A DNA stretch of 64,000 nucleotides, taken from contig ONAR01000001.1 in the NCBI GenBank assembly GCA_900315835.1, forward strand, positions 62,001 through 126,000. Direction: 5' to 3'. The position numbers and the translations under genes were made by a program. This DNA is from an uncultured Prevotella sp. (GTDB lineage: Bacteria > Bacteroidota > Bacteroidia > Bacteroidales > Bacteroidaceae). Positions 17,771 to 26,466 of the stretch are shown here, in pieces (the first letter of the stretch is position 1; the number at the start of each line of letters is the position of its first letter). The notes below the pieces were generated by a model. That model ran no database searches. It saw only the letters and a list, made by a program, of their open reading frames with translations, and was not told the origin of the DNA.

Positions 17771-19378
17771 CTAACGAATGGATAATGTCTTATGCTTCTC
17801 CACTTCCCACTCGCCCACGGTAAACTTATCGATGTCAAAGCGCACGCCGACCTTCACCACGTGGCGACCGTCGGTGAGGAATGGTTTCGCATAACCACGT
17901 TCATTGATTTGCTCGAGCGCGTGGTGCGCCGTGTCGCTCACCTTCAGCTCCATCACATAGATGGCGTCGGGCATGAAGATGACCATATCGATGCGGCCGC
18001 CTGCCACCTTCACCTGCGTGCGCACATAGACGTTGAGCATCGAGAAGATGAGGTAGAAAGTATACTCGTAGAAGCCCTCCTTTGTTGCGGCTTCTGCAAG
18101 CTTCTGCTTGAAGCCTTCAACGTAGGGAACACCGGCGAGGAAGGATTGCATGTGGCGCATGGCGAGGTCGATGTCATTCTGCCTGAGTGCTTCCCAGAAT
18201 TTATAAGCGAAGCCTACCTGCACATCGGCATCGTCCAGACCGGTGTAAGTAGGCAACAGTCCGTTGACATAGCCTACACGCACCTCTTGGTTGGGAATGG
18301 AAAGCAGATAGAGTCTGCCCACTGGTTTGTAGTCCTTGATGGTAAGATACCCGCTCTGATAGAGCAGGGGCAAGGCATTCTTCATATTCTCCGTGGGCTG
18401 GTCGAAGGCCGACGCAGGCACTTCGAGTGAGTCGAGCGACGTAATGTCGGTATGGAAGTGTTGCATTTGCTTGATGAGGAAGGTCGGCGTGCCGGAGGCA
18501 AACCAATAGCTTTCCAACATTTGGTCGCATAGGGCATTGAGCAGACTGAACGGATTGAAGACAGACTCAGCGCCGCCGGCGAAGCAATAGCCGTCGTAGT
18601 TAAACTTTATTTGTTTATACATCTCCTCGGGAGTCAGCTTGAAGGTCTTGGCCATTGCTTCGATATCTTCTTTGAAGACGGTCTGCACTTCGTGCTCGGT
18701 AAAGCCGCAGATGGTGGCAAAGCGGGGATTCAGCGAGATATTCTTCAGATTGTTGATGGTGGAGAAGATGCTCAGTTGCGGGAACTTCGTGATGCCGGTG
18801 ATGAAGCAGAACTTGATGTAGGCCTCGTTGGCTTTAAGCGGCACATAGAACTCCTGCATCACCTTGCGCATGGCGTCGAGGGTGGCTTGGTCATGAAGCA
18901 CGTCAAGCAGCGGCGCATCATATTCATCAATGATGACCGCCACCTGTTTGCCTGTTTGTTTATATGCCCTATGGATAAGACCGGAGAGCAACATTCCCGG
19001 CGTAGTCTCATCATCTTCGCGGCCATAAATCTCCGCCAAAGGCTTCATAATCCATATTAGCCTATCACGCAGCTCTTCTACATTGTCCTGACCTTTGGCC
19101 ACGCTGAGATCGAGGTGAATTACGGGATAGCGCGCCCACTCTTTCTCGAGCTGCATAATCTTCAAATCCTCGAAAAGGTCCTTGTCGCCACGGAAGTAGG
19201 ACTCCAACGTCGTGATGAGCAGCGACTTTCCGAAGCGGCGAGGGCGACTCAGGAAGTTAAACTTAGCATAGTGAGCCATCTCCCATACAAGGTCGGTCTT
19301 GTCCACATAGACGAATCCTTCCTTGATAATCCGCTCGAAGGTCTGTATGCCTATCGGGTATTTCCTCATCTGCTCCAT
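17771..19378 (-). CDS. AAA-ATPase-like protein with C-terminal PD-(D/E)XK nuclease domain (copy 1)
   Basis: 535 residues. The N-terminus has the family hallmark YPIGIQTFERI..GFVYVDKT, then an atypical P-loop SRPRRFGKSLL (Lys51) and Walker B VAVIIDEYDAPL. The C-terminal region carries GRIDMVIFMPDAIYVMELKV, where D...ExK is the PD-(D/E)XK core. These proteins are present in many divergent copies in Bacteroidota genomes and have no established function; a nuclease or mobile/defence role is inferred from the domains only. It has its own promoter. A second, distant copy lies at 37146-38915 on the other strand. All key residues appear intact. Confidence 0.9.
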   Translation of the reverse strand: MEQMRKYPIGIQTFERIIKEGFVYVDKTDLVWEMAHYAKFNFLSRPRRFGKSLLITTLESYFRGDKDLFEDLKIMQLEKEWARYPVIHLDLSVAKGQDNVEELRDRLIWIMKPLAEIYGREDDETTPGMLLSGLIHRAYKQTGKQVAVIIDEYDAPLLDVLHDQATLDAMRKVMQEFYVPLKANEAYIKFCFITGITKFPQLSIFSTINNLKNISLNPRFATICGFTEHEVQTVFKEDIEAMAKTFKLTPEEMYKQIKFNYDGYCFAGGAESVFNPFSLLNALCDQMLESYWFASGTPTFLIKQMQHFHTDITSLDSLEVPASAFDQPTENMKNALPLLYQSGYLTIKDYKPVGRLYLLSIPNQEVRVGYVNGLLPTYTGLDDADVQVGFAYKFWEALRQNDIDLAMRHMQSFLAGVPYVEGFKQKLAEAATKEGFYEYTFYLIFSMLNVYVRTQVKVAGGRIDMVIFMPDAIYVMELKVSDTAHHALEQINERGYAKPFLTDGRHVVKVGVRFDIDKFTVGEWEVEKHKTLSIR

Positions 19379-19403
19379 AGCGCTTATTCAATGTTTTACC
19401 CTG

Positions 19404-19435
19404 CAAATATAATGCTTTCTCCGCTTCTTTCCAAA
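19404..19435 (-). promoter_or_regulatory. Promoter of the first AAA/PD-(D/E)XK gene
   Basis: Minus-strand TATATTTG at 19404-19411 and TTTG at 19432-19435; predicted leader about 20 nt. Confidence 0.65.
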
Positions 19436-19508
19436 GAAAAAGGCGGGCTTTTCAGTTTTTTGTGTATTCAGGGTCGCACCGGATAGGCGCAGGCCGATGA
19501 TTGCATCG

Positions 19509-19718
19509 CTACCGCCGGTTCTTGATGCACAACACGATGTTGCGGGAGTAGGTGATGAAGCCTACCGACTGACCGATGATGAGCACCGGGTCGAGGCGGA
19601 CGCAGGTGTAGGCCACGATGATGCCCGACCCCACCAGACTGATGATCCAGAAGCCAACGGGAAGAATGGAGGCATGGCGGCGGTAAGAGTAGTACCACTG
19701 GTAGATAAACCGGATGGC
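19509..19718 (-). pseudogene. 5'-truncated LAB_N-domain membrane protein gene
   Basis: The frame reads AIRFIYQWYYSYRRHASILP, then VGFWIISLVGSGIIVAYTCV and RLDPVLIIGQSVGFITYSRN, ending in IVLCIKNRR and a stop at 19509-19511. This is nearly the whole LAB_N domain (small membrane domain first seen at the N-terminus of lipid-A-disaccharide synthases), including FxYQW, LPVGFW and the DPVxIxGQ..G...Y.RN signature. The first membrane helix and start codon are missing, and two stops (TAA TGA at 19719-19724) close the frame upstream. The serine hydrolase reads across it in another frame, so the gene lost its 5' end in a deletion that also removed the hydrolase stop. Confidence 0.75.
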
Positions 19719-20974
19719 TCATTAATGGCTCCCGCTACCGCATTGGCCACAAGCGACCGCAGGCGCACCACGCTGTACTTATCATCCGGATGCACCGCAT
19801 TGATAAGCAGAATGATGGCTAAATCGTTGTCGGGGTCGATGACCACTGAGGTACCCGTGTAGCCGGTATGCGAGAAGGTAGCGTTGCTGAGCAGGTCGCC
19901 TTTGTTGGAGGCATAGGGCGAGCAGACATCCCACCCCAATGCCCGACCGAAGGCGGCCAGCGAGGGCGGCACTGTGCGCATGGTCTTCACGGTGAGCGGT
20001 GCGAGGATGCGGTGCCCGTTCCAGGAACCTTCATGGAGCAGGCAGGCGCAGAGCACGGCAATGTCGTCGGCTGAAGAAAACAGTCCGGCATTGCCCGAGA
20101 TGCCGCCATTGAGTACGCGCGCAAGCGGATCATGCACCTGCCCCAATAGCACCGAACCGTCTTTTTGCCGTTCGGTCGGTGCAATAGGGGTGTCACCGGG
20201 CCGTTCTCCAGCCTTCACCCACCGGGGCGAGTCGGTATTGATCCAGCGCCCACGGGCATCGGCACGACATGGCAAATAGTCGGTATGCGCCATGCCCAAC
20301 GGCTGGAAGATGTGGCTGGCAGCGTAGTCGCGCAACGACTGGTGGGTCACCGTTTCCACAATATGCTGCAGGGTGACGAAGTTCAGACAACTGTATTGGA
20401 ACTTCGACTCGGGTGCGAAGTCGCGGCGGCAGGTGGCGATGTAGGCCATCAGACTGTCGGGGCAGGGTGATCCGCACCGTTTGCGGATTTGCTCAACAGG
20501 GGCGTAGGGTGGCAGCCCCGACGTATGGGTGAGCAGGTGGATGATGCGTATGGTGGTGGTATCGGCTCCGCTGCGCCAGCTCTTGAACTGCGGTATGAAC
20601 AGCCTTACGGGGTCGTTGAGCCGCACCTTGCCCGCCTCGATGAGTTGCATGACGCAGATGGCTGTCGACAATGACTTACTGCATGAGGCAAGGTCGAACA
20701 CCGTGTTCACGGTCATCGGCAATGACTTCGGGTAGACGGCGCGGTGACCGTAAGCCTTGAGATAGGCCATCTGGCCATTGCGCACTACGGCGAGCACGGC
20801 GCCGGGAATGCGACCCTTGGCAATCTCGGCTTGTATGGCGGTGTCGGCGTTGGCCAGTCGTGTGGCATCAAGTCCTACTGATTCAGGAGAAACGCGGGGC
20901 AGGGATTGGGCTTCGCCGAACAGCGGCAGCACCGACAATGCGGTGAGCAAAAGGAAACGAATGACTGCTTTCAT
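19562..20974 (-). CDS. Serine hydrolase, beta-lactamase/AmiE-like, with aberrant C-terminal extension
   Basis: 470 residues from ATG 20974, which overlaps the symporter stop (ATGA). Signal peptide MKAVIRFLLLTALSVLPLFG. SxxK nucleophile motif is Ser97-Cys-Ser-Lys100; other family motifs are LLTHTSGLPPY, the FQYSCLNFVTL tyrosine motif and a late FSHTGYTGTS, equivalent to the KTG region. The fold is that of class C beta-lactamase-like hydrolases, including B. subtilis AmiE/YbbE, an N-acetylmuramyl-L-alanine amidase. The order NamZ - symporter - this gene supports muropeptide processing. The natural end should lie near VANAVAGAI (about residue 417). The last 50 or so residues are Ser/Ala/Pro-rich and are read out of frame from a truncated LAB_N gene. 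The core looks intact, so activity may survive. Confidence 0.85.
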   Translation of the reverse strand: MKAVIRFLLLTALSVLPLFGEAQSLPRVSPESVGLDATRLANADTAIQAEIAKGRIPGAVLAVVRNGQMAYLKAYGHRAVYPKSLPMTVNTVFDLASCSKSLSTAICVMQLIEAGKVRLNDPVRLFIPQFKSWRSGADTTTIRIIHLLTHTSGLPPYAPVEQIRKRCGSPCPDSLMAYIATCRRDFAPESKFQYSCLNFVTLQHIVETVTHQSLRDYAASHIFQPLGMAHTDYLPCRADARGRWINTDSPRWVKAGERPGDTPIAPTERQKDGSVLLGQVHDPLARVLNGGISGNAGLFSSADDIAVLCACLLHEGSWNGHRILAPLTVKTMRTVPPSLAAFGRALGWDVCSPYASNKGDLLSNATFSHTGYTGTSVVIDPDNDLAIILLINAVHPDDKYSVVRLRSLVANAVAGAINEPSGLSTSGTTLTAAMPPFFPLASGSSVWWGRASSWPTPASASTRCSSSVSR

Positions 20975-22455
20975 GCTTTTGTGTTTGAATTGGTTTCGTT
21001 GTTGAGGTCGGTTGCCTTTTGTGGACGCGACAGCAGCCACATGCCGGCAAAGGTGAGCAAGGCGTTGAGAATGAGTATCTCATAACTGAAATGATAGCCG
21101 CCAAACCACCGCTCTGAGTTGAGATAGAGCACAAGGCAGATGAGCGGCGAGAGAATGGCGATGATGGGTACCGCCCGGTCGCGCGTCTGCCGATGGGTGA
21201 GGATGCCGAAGGCAAACATGCCCAACAGCGGTCCATAGGTGAAGCTCACCAACGTGTAGACGGCATCGATGACGCTCGTATTGTTGAGCGCATAGATAAT
21301 GAGCATTGTGATACCTAACAATACGGCCATGCCCACATGAACCGACTCGCGGGTGCGTTTGAGCTGGTCTTCCGCCTTATGGCCGGCGCCAAGAATATCC
21401 ACGGTGAACGAGGTGGTGAGAGCGGTGAGCGCCGATCCTGCGGCATTATAAGCTGCGGCCACGAAGCCCACGATGAACAACACGCCCACAATGACGGGCA
21501 ACCACGGGCCGGTGGCGATGACGGGGAAGAGCCTGTCGCCGGTGGCGGTGATGCCATGACTGCCGGCGAAGATATAAAGCAGGATGCCGAGGCAGAGGAA
21601 GCCCGCCACGACAACAAACTGGCAGAGAATGCTGATAACCATATTCTTCTGCGCATCGCGGGTGTTGCGGCAACTCAGGTTGCGCTGCATCATGTCCTGG
21701 TCGAGGCCGTTGGTGGCAATCATCGTAAACACGCCGGCGAGAAACTGCTTCCAGAAATACTGCTTGTCGTTGATGTCGTCGAAGAAGAACACGCGGGCAT
21801 ATTTGCTTCCGCCGATGGCGCTGACCAGTGAGCCGAGGCTATAGTGCATGTCGCGGGCGATGAAGTAGATGCAGAGCACTACGGCCACAATGAGGCAGAG
21901 GGTCTTGAAGGTGTCGGTCCAGATGAGCGACTTGACGCCACCGCGGAAGGTGTAGAGCCAGACCAGGAAAGAGGAAACCGCCACATTAATCCAGAAAGGA
22001 ATGTGCAGCGGATCGCACACGAGCGTCTGCAGGGTGATGCACACGAGCATGAGGCGTACGGCCGCTCCCGTCATCTTCGAGATGAAGAAGAACCACGCGC
22101 CGGTGTGGTAGCTCTGTCGGCCGAACCGGTTGCTGAGGTATTCGTAGATGGAGGTGAGTTGCATGCGGTAGTAGAGGGGCGTGAGGACGAAGGCAATAAC
22201 CAACTGCCCCACGATGAAGCCCATAAACATCTGCAAGTAGCCCATGCCACTTGTGGCCACCATGCCCGGCACCGAGACAAAGGTGACGCCCGACAGGCTG
22301 GCGCCAATCATGGCGAAGGCCACCATGTACCAGTGCGACTGGCGGTTGCCGATGAAGAAACCTGCATTGTCGGCCTTATGGCCCGCAAGATAAGAAATGA
22401 CGAAGAGGGCCACGAAGTAGGCCGCGATAGTGAGTAGAATAAGCGTTGGAGTCAT
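20971..22455 (-). CDS. Sodium:solute symporter (SSS family), probable amino-sugar/MurNAc uptake
   Basis: 494 residues from ATG 22455, which overlaps the NamZ stop (ATGA). Thirteen or so hydrophobic helices are visible, with SSS-family features: SYLAGHKADNAGFFIGNRQS at the N-terminus, GASLSGVTFVSVPGM (the sodium-site helix), NRFGRQSYHTGAWFFFISKM, and DQDMMQRNLSCR in the middle. It couples sodium flow to uptake of a small organic solute across the inner membrane. Position between a muramidase and an AmiE-like hydrolase, with coupled translation on both sides, suggests MurNAc or anhydroMurNAc as substrate, as for the symporter reported in Tannerella. That assignment is inference from context. 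Confidence 0.88.
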   Translation of the reverse strand: MTPTLILLTIAAYFVALFVISYLAGHKADNAGFFIGNRQSHWYMVAFAMIGASLSGVTFVSVPGMVATSGMGYLQMFMGFIVGQLVIAFVLTPLYYRMQLTSIYEYLSNRFGRQSYHTGAWFFFISKMTGAAVRLMLVCITLQTLVCDPLHIPFWINVAVSSFLVWLYTFRGGVKSLIWTDTFKTLCLIVAVVLCIYFIARDMHYSLGSLVSAIGGSKYARVFFFDDINDKQYFWKQFLAGVFTMIATNGLDQDMMQRNLSCRNTRDAQKNMVISILCQFVVVAGFLCLGILLYIFAGSHGITATGDRLFPVIATGPWLPVIVGVLFIVGFVAAAYNAAGSALTALTTSFTVDILGAGHKAEDQLKRTRESVHVGMAVLLGITMLIIYALNNTSVIDAVYTLVSFTYGPLLGMFAFGILTHRQTRDRAVPIIAILSPLICLVLYLNSERWFGGYHFSYEILILNALLTFAGMWLLSRPQKATDLNNETNSNTKA

Positions 22456-23711
22456 GGTTCGTCGGGATAAAGTAAATAAGGTTTGCGTTGTTGCTTGAAT
22501 TGCGCTACGTCGTGTTGCCATCGGGCCGCAATCTCTTCGGCGCTGCAGCCTTGCTCAATCATCTGCCGCACAAAGTCGACGCCGATGAGCTTCTCAAAGA
22601 AGGGTGTGAAGAACTTGTCGCCCATGTTCAGACTGCGGTAGGCGTCAATCACGTAGCTCAGGTTAATCTTCCCGGCCCAGATAGCCGAGTCGGGCAACTG
22701 ACTGAGGTCTACGCCGAAGCATTGCTGATTGAGCAATGGCGGATTCTTTGCCCCCGGCACGCTTCGTGGCGTGAAGGTATAGCGATGGTCTTTCATTTCT
22801 GGATGGCCGTAGATTTGGAAGGGCTTGTCGGTGCCGCGCCCCAAACTGACTACGGTGCCTTCGAACAGACAAATCGAAGGATATAGGTAAATCGACTTCA
22901 TGTTGGGTAGGTTGGGCGACGGTGCCACCGTAACCTGATAGCGGGTGGCATGGGTGTAGTTCAGGCATGGCACCACCGTGAGGCGGCATTGCTTGTCCGA
23001 AGGCAACCAGTGCTCGCCATTGATCATACGCGCCAGTTCACCAAGCGTCATACCGTGCACCACAGGAATGGGCAGTGAGCCCACGCCCGACCGGTATCTG
23101 TCTTGAAGCAGAGGGCCATCCACGTAGAATCCATTGGGATTGCCGCGGTCGAGCACCATCATCTCTTTGTCGTTGTCGGCGCAGGCCTCCATGATGTGAA
23201 ACATCGTAACATAATAGGTGTAGAAGCGCAAGCCCACATCCTGAATATCGGTCACCACGACGTCGGCCTTGGCCATGAGACTGTCGGCCGGGCGCCCATG
23301 CGCAGCGCCGTAGAGCGAGTAGATGGGCACTCCTGTGGCGGCATCAATGCTGCTGGCCACCTGTTCGCCGGCGTCGGCAGTGCCGCGGAAACCGTGTTCG
23401 GGCGAAAGAATGCCCACCACGTTGACGCCGTGGCGCAGCATGATGTCAAGCACGTGGGTGCCATTCACCTCTCCGGTCTTATTGGAGAAAAGCAACACCC
23501 GACGGCCTTGAAGTTGGGGCAAATAGACATCGGTGCGTGCGTCGCCATTCACGACCCCATCAGCTCTCGCGCCAGCCACGACCCCGTCAGCTCTCGCGCC
23601 TGCCAGCTGATGCGGAGAGGCGCCAGCGCTTAAACAGAAAAGGCTCATCACCGGTAAGAGGAGAGCGGTAAGAGCGAGATGGCGTAAGCCTATCGTTACG
23701 GAAAACTTCAT
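22452..23711 (-). CDS. namZ: Exo-beta-N-acetylmuramidase NamZ (DUF1343)
   Basis: 419 residues with a signal peptide (MKFSVTIGLRHLALTALLLP). DUF1343/NamZ motifs are clear: LLFSNKTG, SPEHGFRG at 103-110, DIQDVGLRFYTYYVTM, a DRGNPNG variant of the usual DRPNP, and VVSLGRGTDKPFQ. NamZ releases terminal MurNAc from peptidoglycan fragments, as established for the B. subtilis YbbC enzyme. After the signal peptide there is a tandem 9-residue duplication (AGARADGVV at 37-45 and 46-54), from a 27-bp repeat at 23552-23605. First gene of a three-gene operon with overlapping stops and starts, and a good promoter at 23774-23804. Confidence 0.9.
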   Translation of the reverse strand: MKFSVTIGLRHLALTALLLPVMSLFCLSAGASPHQLAGARADGVVAGARADGVVNGDARTDVYLPQLQGRRVLLFSNKTGEVNGTHVLDIMLRHGVNVVGILSPEHGFRGTADAGEQVASSIDAATGVPIYSLYGAAHGRPADSLMAKADVVVTDIQDVGLRFYTYYVTMFHIMEACADNDKEMMVLDRGNPNGFYVDGPLLQDRYRSGVGSLPIPVVHGMTLGELARMINGEHWLPSDKQCRLTVVPCLNYTHATRYQVTVAPSPNLPNMKSIYLYPSICLFEGTVVSLGRGTDKPFQIYGHPEMKDHRYTFTPRSVPGAKNPPLLNQQCFGVDLSQLPDSAIWAGKINLSYVIDAYRSLNMGDKFFTPFFEKLIGVDFVRQMIEQGCSAEEIAARWQHDVAQFKQQRKPYLLYPDEP

Positions 23712-23773
23712 TTCTTTGTGTTTAGGTTATCGGGCGATGACATCCTTACCTGATGGCCTTCGGCCCTCATGTG

Positions 23774-23804
23774 CAAATTTAAACAATATTCCAATAAGTT
23801 CAAA
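23774..23804 (-). promoter_or_regulatory. Promoter of the namZ operon
   Basis: Minus-strand TTTG at 23801-23804 and TAAATTTG at 23774-23781, 23-nt spacing identical to the kor and pckA promoters. Confidence 0.7.
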
Positions 23805-23850
23805 GAGAATAGGCCATTTTTAATAATATTATAGCATCAGATCAGGCATT

Positions 23851-23869
23851 GCGATACCATAGCTATCGC
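23851..23869. repeat. Single copy of the 19-bp palindromic core
   Basis: GCGATACCATAGCTATCGC, identical to the core of the 11.5-kb array and to the complement of the 62.7-kb array, in the 200-nt gap between the namZ promoter and the sugar-transferase gene end. The gap holds nothing else I can identify. Confidence 0.9.
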
Positions 23870-23911
23870 ATAGCGAGTGGGTACTAAAGGAGCTTGACAG
23901 GTGGGAAAATC

Positions 23912-24613
23912 CTAAAAGATCTTTCCGAAGATGATGTTGACGAAAGTCTTGAACAGGATGCCGAAGTCCATCCACAGCGACCGGTGCTTCAGGTAGTAGA
24001 GGTCGAGGTCAAGTCGCCTTAGCATCTTCTCCATGGTATCGGTGTAACCGTTGTAGAGCGTTGCGTACGACGTCACTCCCGGCCGAATCTGGTACAGCTC
24101 GGCATACCGTGGGTCGTGCTCCATGATTTGGTCGATGTAGAACTTGCGCTCGGGGCGGGGGCCGACGAACGACATGTCGCCCTTCAACACGTTCCACAGC
24201 TGTGGCAGTTCGTCGAGATGATGGTTGCGCAGGAAAGCACCGATGTGGGTGAGGCGCGGGTCACCGTCTTTCTCAAACAATTGTGGTCCATTTTCCTCGG
24301 CATTTTCTTTCATACTGCGGAACTTATAAATGTTGAAAGTCTTGCCATAAAGTCCTATACGCTCCTGAGAGAATATAGCCGCACCTCCGTCTTCTTTCTT
24401 GATGAGGATATAACAGATAAGGAACAAAGGGGAAAATATAATGAGGCAAAAGGCTGCTCCTAAAAAATCAAAAGCACGTTTTATGCTGCGGTCTATAATA
24501 TACTTGCTTTTACAAGCATATCCGGCATTGATATTACGGGATGACTCTTCAGTAATATGGTTGCCTTCAGATTCTTTCATCTCGATTTGCTGTAAGTTTA
24601 TATTTGTAGGCAT
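23912..24613 (-). CDS. Initiating sugar-phosphate transferase (bacterial sugar transferase, WcaJ/WbaP-type domain)
   Basis: 233-residue inner-membrane protein that transfers the first hexose-1-phosphate to undecaprenyl phosphate to start a polysaccharide repeat unit. It has a variable N-terminus (1-40), one membrane hairpin at about 48-72 (FDFLGAAFCLIIFSPLFLICYIL), then catalytic motifs: IGLYGKTFNIYKFRSM, TH(I)GAFLRNHHLDELPQL, WNVLKGDMSFVGPRPE and IRPGVTSYATLYNG. All conserved positions are present. It is the last gene of the locus. Base composition changes within the gene: the first ~310 nt (to about 24300) are AT-rich like the glycosyltransferases, and the 3' part is GC-rich like the core genome. 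Confidence 0.93.
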   Translation of the reverse strand: MPTNINLQQIEMKESEGNHITEESSRNINAGYACKSKYIIDRSIKRAFDFLGAAFCLIIFSPLFLICYILIKKEDGGAAIFSQERIGLYGKTFNIYKFRSMKENAEENGPQLFEKDGDPRLTHIGAFLRNHHLDELPQLWNVLKGDMSFVGPRPERKFYIDQIMEHDPRYAELYQIRPGVTSYATLYNGYTDTMEKMLRRLDLDLYYLKHRSLWMDFGILFKTFVNIIFGKIF

Positions 24614-24707
24614 CGAATTTTCTTTGTATTGTTTCTTTTATTCAACGTTTGTCTTTAATAATTGTTGTGTAAAGTTGGGTCTTTTTTTATATGTTATCTA
24701 ATGAGCA

Positions 24708-25492
24708 TCAGCGAATGTACTTCTTGAAGCCATAATAAGCATAAAAGAGATAGTATTTTATGGATTGAGCTATGGATAAATGTACAACGTTACGGTAAAT
24801 CTGCCATTGCCATGACAGCAGTCTTATTTTATTGCGTGATATTCCTGACTTTGAAAGCCGATAGTATGCCGTCGTGCTATTTGTATTTAAACCTATTCCA
24901 CCTTTGCTTAATATTTCCAACCACATGGCGAAATCTTCATGGTGGATGTCCTTGACTTTTATTTTCCCTACTTTTTGGGTGTCATATATGCCTGTAAGAT
25001 TGCCAATGGCATTGCCATGCAATAACACGGCATAGTTAAGCCTTCTTGGCGCTCTGACTATGCGGTTGCTTCTTTTCCCATCTTCGTCAATCTTTTCATA
25101 GTTGGAGATACCACAACGACATTCTCGTTGGCGAAAAGCGGCACTTGTTCCTCCAATTTCGTGTTTGTCCAAAGGTCATCGCTATCAAGAAAAGAGATGA
25201 AACGTCCCTTTGCAAGGTCGACACCTGTGTTGCGAGGTGCCGATGGCATGCCATTGTGATATTTAGTATTATGTAAACTTATCCGACCGTCACGATGCTC
25301 ATAGTCTTCAACTATTTTGCACGTGCTGTCAGTGGAATTGTCATTGACCACAATCAGTTCCCAATTCTGATACGTTTGGGCGCGCACCGAGTCGATGGCC
25401 ATACCAATGAACTGCTCACTGTTGTGGGCAGGCATGATGATAGAGACTAAAGGAGCAGATGTAACCATAGCAAGATGATTAATTTCAGACAT
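24708..25492 (-). pseudogene. Family 2 glycosyltransferase interrupted by one frameshift
   Basis: Two overlapping frames together make one GT2 of normal length (about 260 residues). The 5' frame has VSIIMPAHNSEQFIGMAIDS, DNSTDST, PRNTGVDLAKGRFISFLDSD and DDLW. The 3' frame resumes at ISNYEKIDEDGKRSN and continues through HGNAIGNLTGIYD, HHEDFAMWL and TTAYYRLSKSGIS to the stop. The shift lies around 25104-25110, where one missing base would restore V-S-x-N-Y. The start at 25492 (MSEINHLAM) is a choice; ATG 25468 is possible. It is a close relative of the next GT2 upstream. Either the repeat unit has lost a sugar or the indel is a sequencing error. Confidence 0.85.
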
Positions 25493-25621
25493 GGGACGGT
25501 ACTTGCATTTTTGTTTGTAATTGTACACTCCAATTTGGCTTAATTAAGCTTAATCTTTATTGGTTAACGTACTTCATTAAGTTTTATTTCAGACAATAGC
25601 AAGAAATATATGAGGGTTCGC

Positions 25622-26446
25622 CTATTGTCCGATACTGACGTGGCGGTTGGCAGCAAGGTATCGCTTGCTGTCATTCCTGCGCTTTAGTATCTTCGCTGTA
25701 TATGATGGAAGGAACAATAAGAAAAAGTAGGCAAGTGACTTAATGGTATTGAAGCCGAGTACTTCACGATAGATGGCAATATTATACTTAACAAGCTTGA
25801 GCTTGCTGTGTGATATTGAGTTGTCCCGAAGGTTATAATAAGCCAGAGGTTTGTCCAGGTAAGCGTAGCAGCGGCCACACTGCATAAGGATGTTAAGGAA
25901 CAGTGCCCAGTCCTGACGCTTGCGGATGGCGGGCATATAGAACTTCTTTCCAAGCATGTATGTGTCGTAGATGGCAGTGAGGCATCCAATCTTGTTGTCT
26001 CGTTTCAACATTTTGATGTCGATGACTTCGGGGGGTATATTGATGCCTATAATCTGATTGTCTCCTTTACAAATAAGGTAGGAGGAGCAGCTCAGTGCGC
26101 AGTTCTTTTCTTCCATGAAAGCCAGTTGGCGCTCAAGCTTGTCGTCAGCCCAGCGGTCGTCGCAGTCGCAGAAGGCAATGTAGCGGCCTTTAGCCCGTCG
26201 GATTGAGCAATTGCGTGCGTGGCCTGGCCCTTGGTTCTGGGCCAGGTATTCCACTTTGACACGGGAGTCGAGCTGCTCGTAATGATGCAGCAAGTCTGTT
26301 GTGAACTGGTCGGTTGACGCGTCGTCGGTAATGAGAAGCTCCAGATTGTGATAGGTCTGCGCAAGGATACTCTCTATGCTGCCGGAAAGAAAATTCCCGG
26401 CATTGTAGGAAGGCATAATCACTGAGACCAAGTCGTTTTTCTCCAT
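25622..26446 (-). CDS. Family 2 glycosyltransferase
   Basis: 274 residues from ATG 26446, preferred over an upstream in-frame GTG (26461) because a promoter box ends at 26467. Inverting GT-A glycosyltransferase that adds a sugar to the lipid-linked repeat unit at the cytoplasmic face. Visible: VSVIMPSYNAGNFLSGSIES, LLITDDASTD, ARNCSIRRAKGRYIAFCD and CDDRW (metal-binding D-x-D region), a catalytic region HEDW-like KRQDWALFL, and a basic C-terminal amphipathic tail. It is paralogous to the frameshifted GT2 that follows it. Sugar specificity cannot be deduced. Confidence 0.9.
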   Translation of the reverse strand: MEKNDLVSVIMPSYNAGNFLSGSIESILAQTYHNLELLITDDASTDQFTTDLLHHYEQLDSRVKVEYLAQNQGPGHARNCSIRRAKGRYIAFCDCDDRWADDKLERQLAFMEEKNCALSCSSYLICKGDNQIIGINIPPEVIDIKMLKRDNKIGCLTAIYDTYMLGKKFYMPAIRKRQDWALFLNILMQCGRCYAYLDKPLAYYNLRDNSISHSKLKLVKYNIAIYREVLGFNTIKSLAYFFLLFLPSYTAKILKRRNDSKRYLAANRHVSIGQ

Positions 26447-26466
26447 GCTCACTTCAATCACGACTG

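Noticed and set aside
19468-19722. 84-residue minus-strand frame starting MSHPVYLP
   Set aside because: Third frame over the truncated LAB_N sequence; Pro/His-rich and without homology, while the adjacent frame encodes a recognisable domain.
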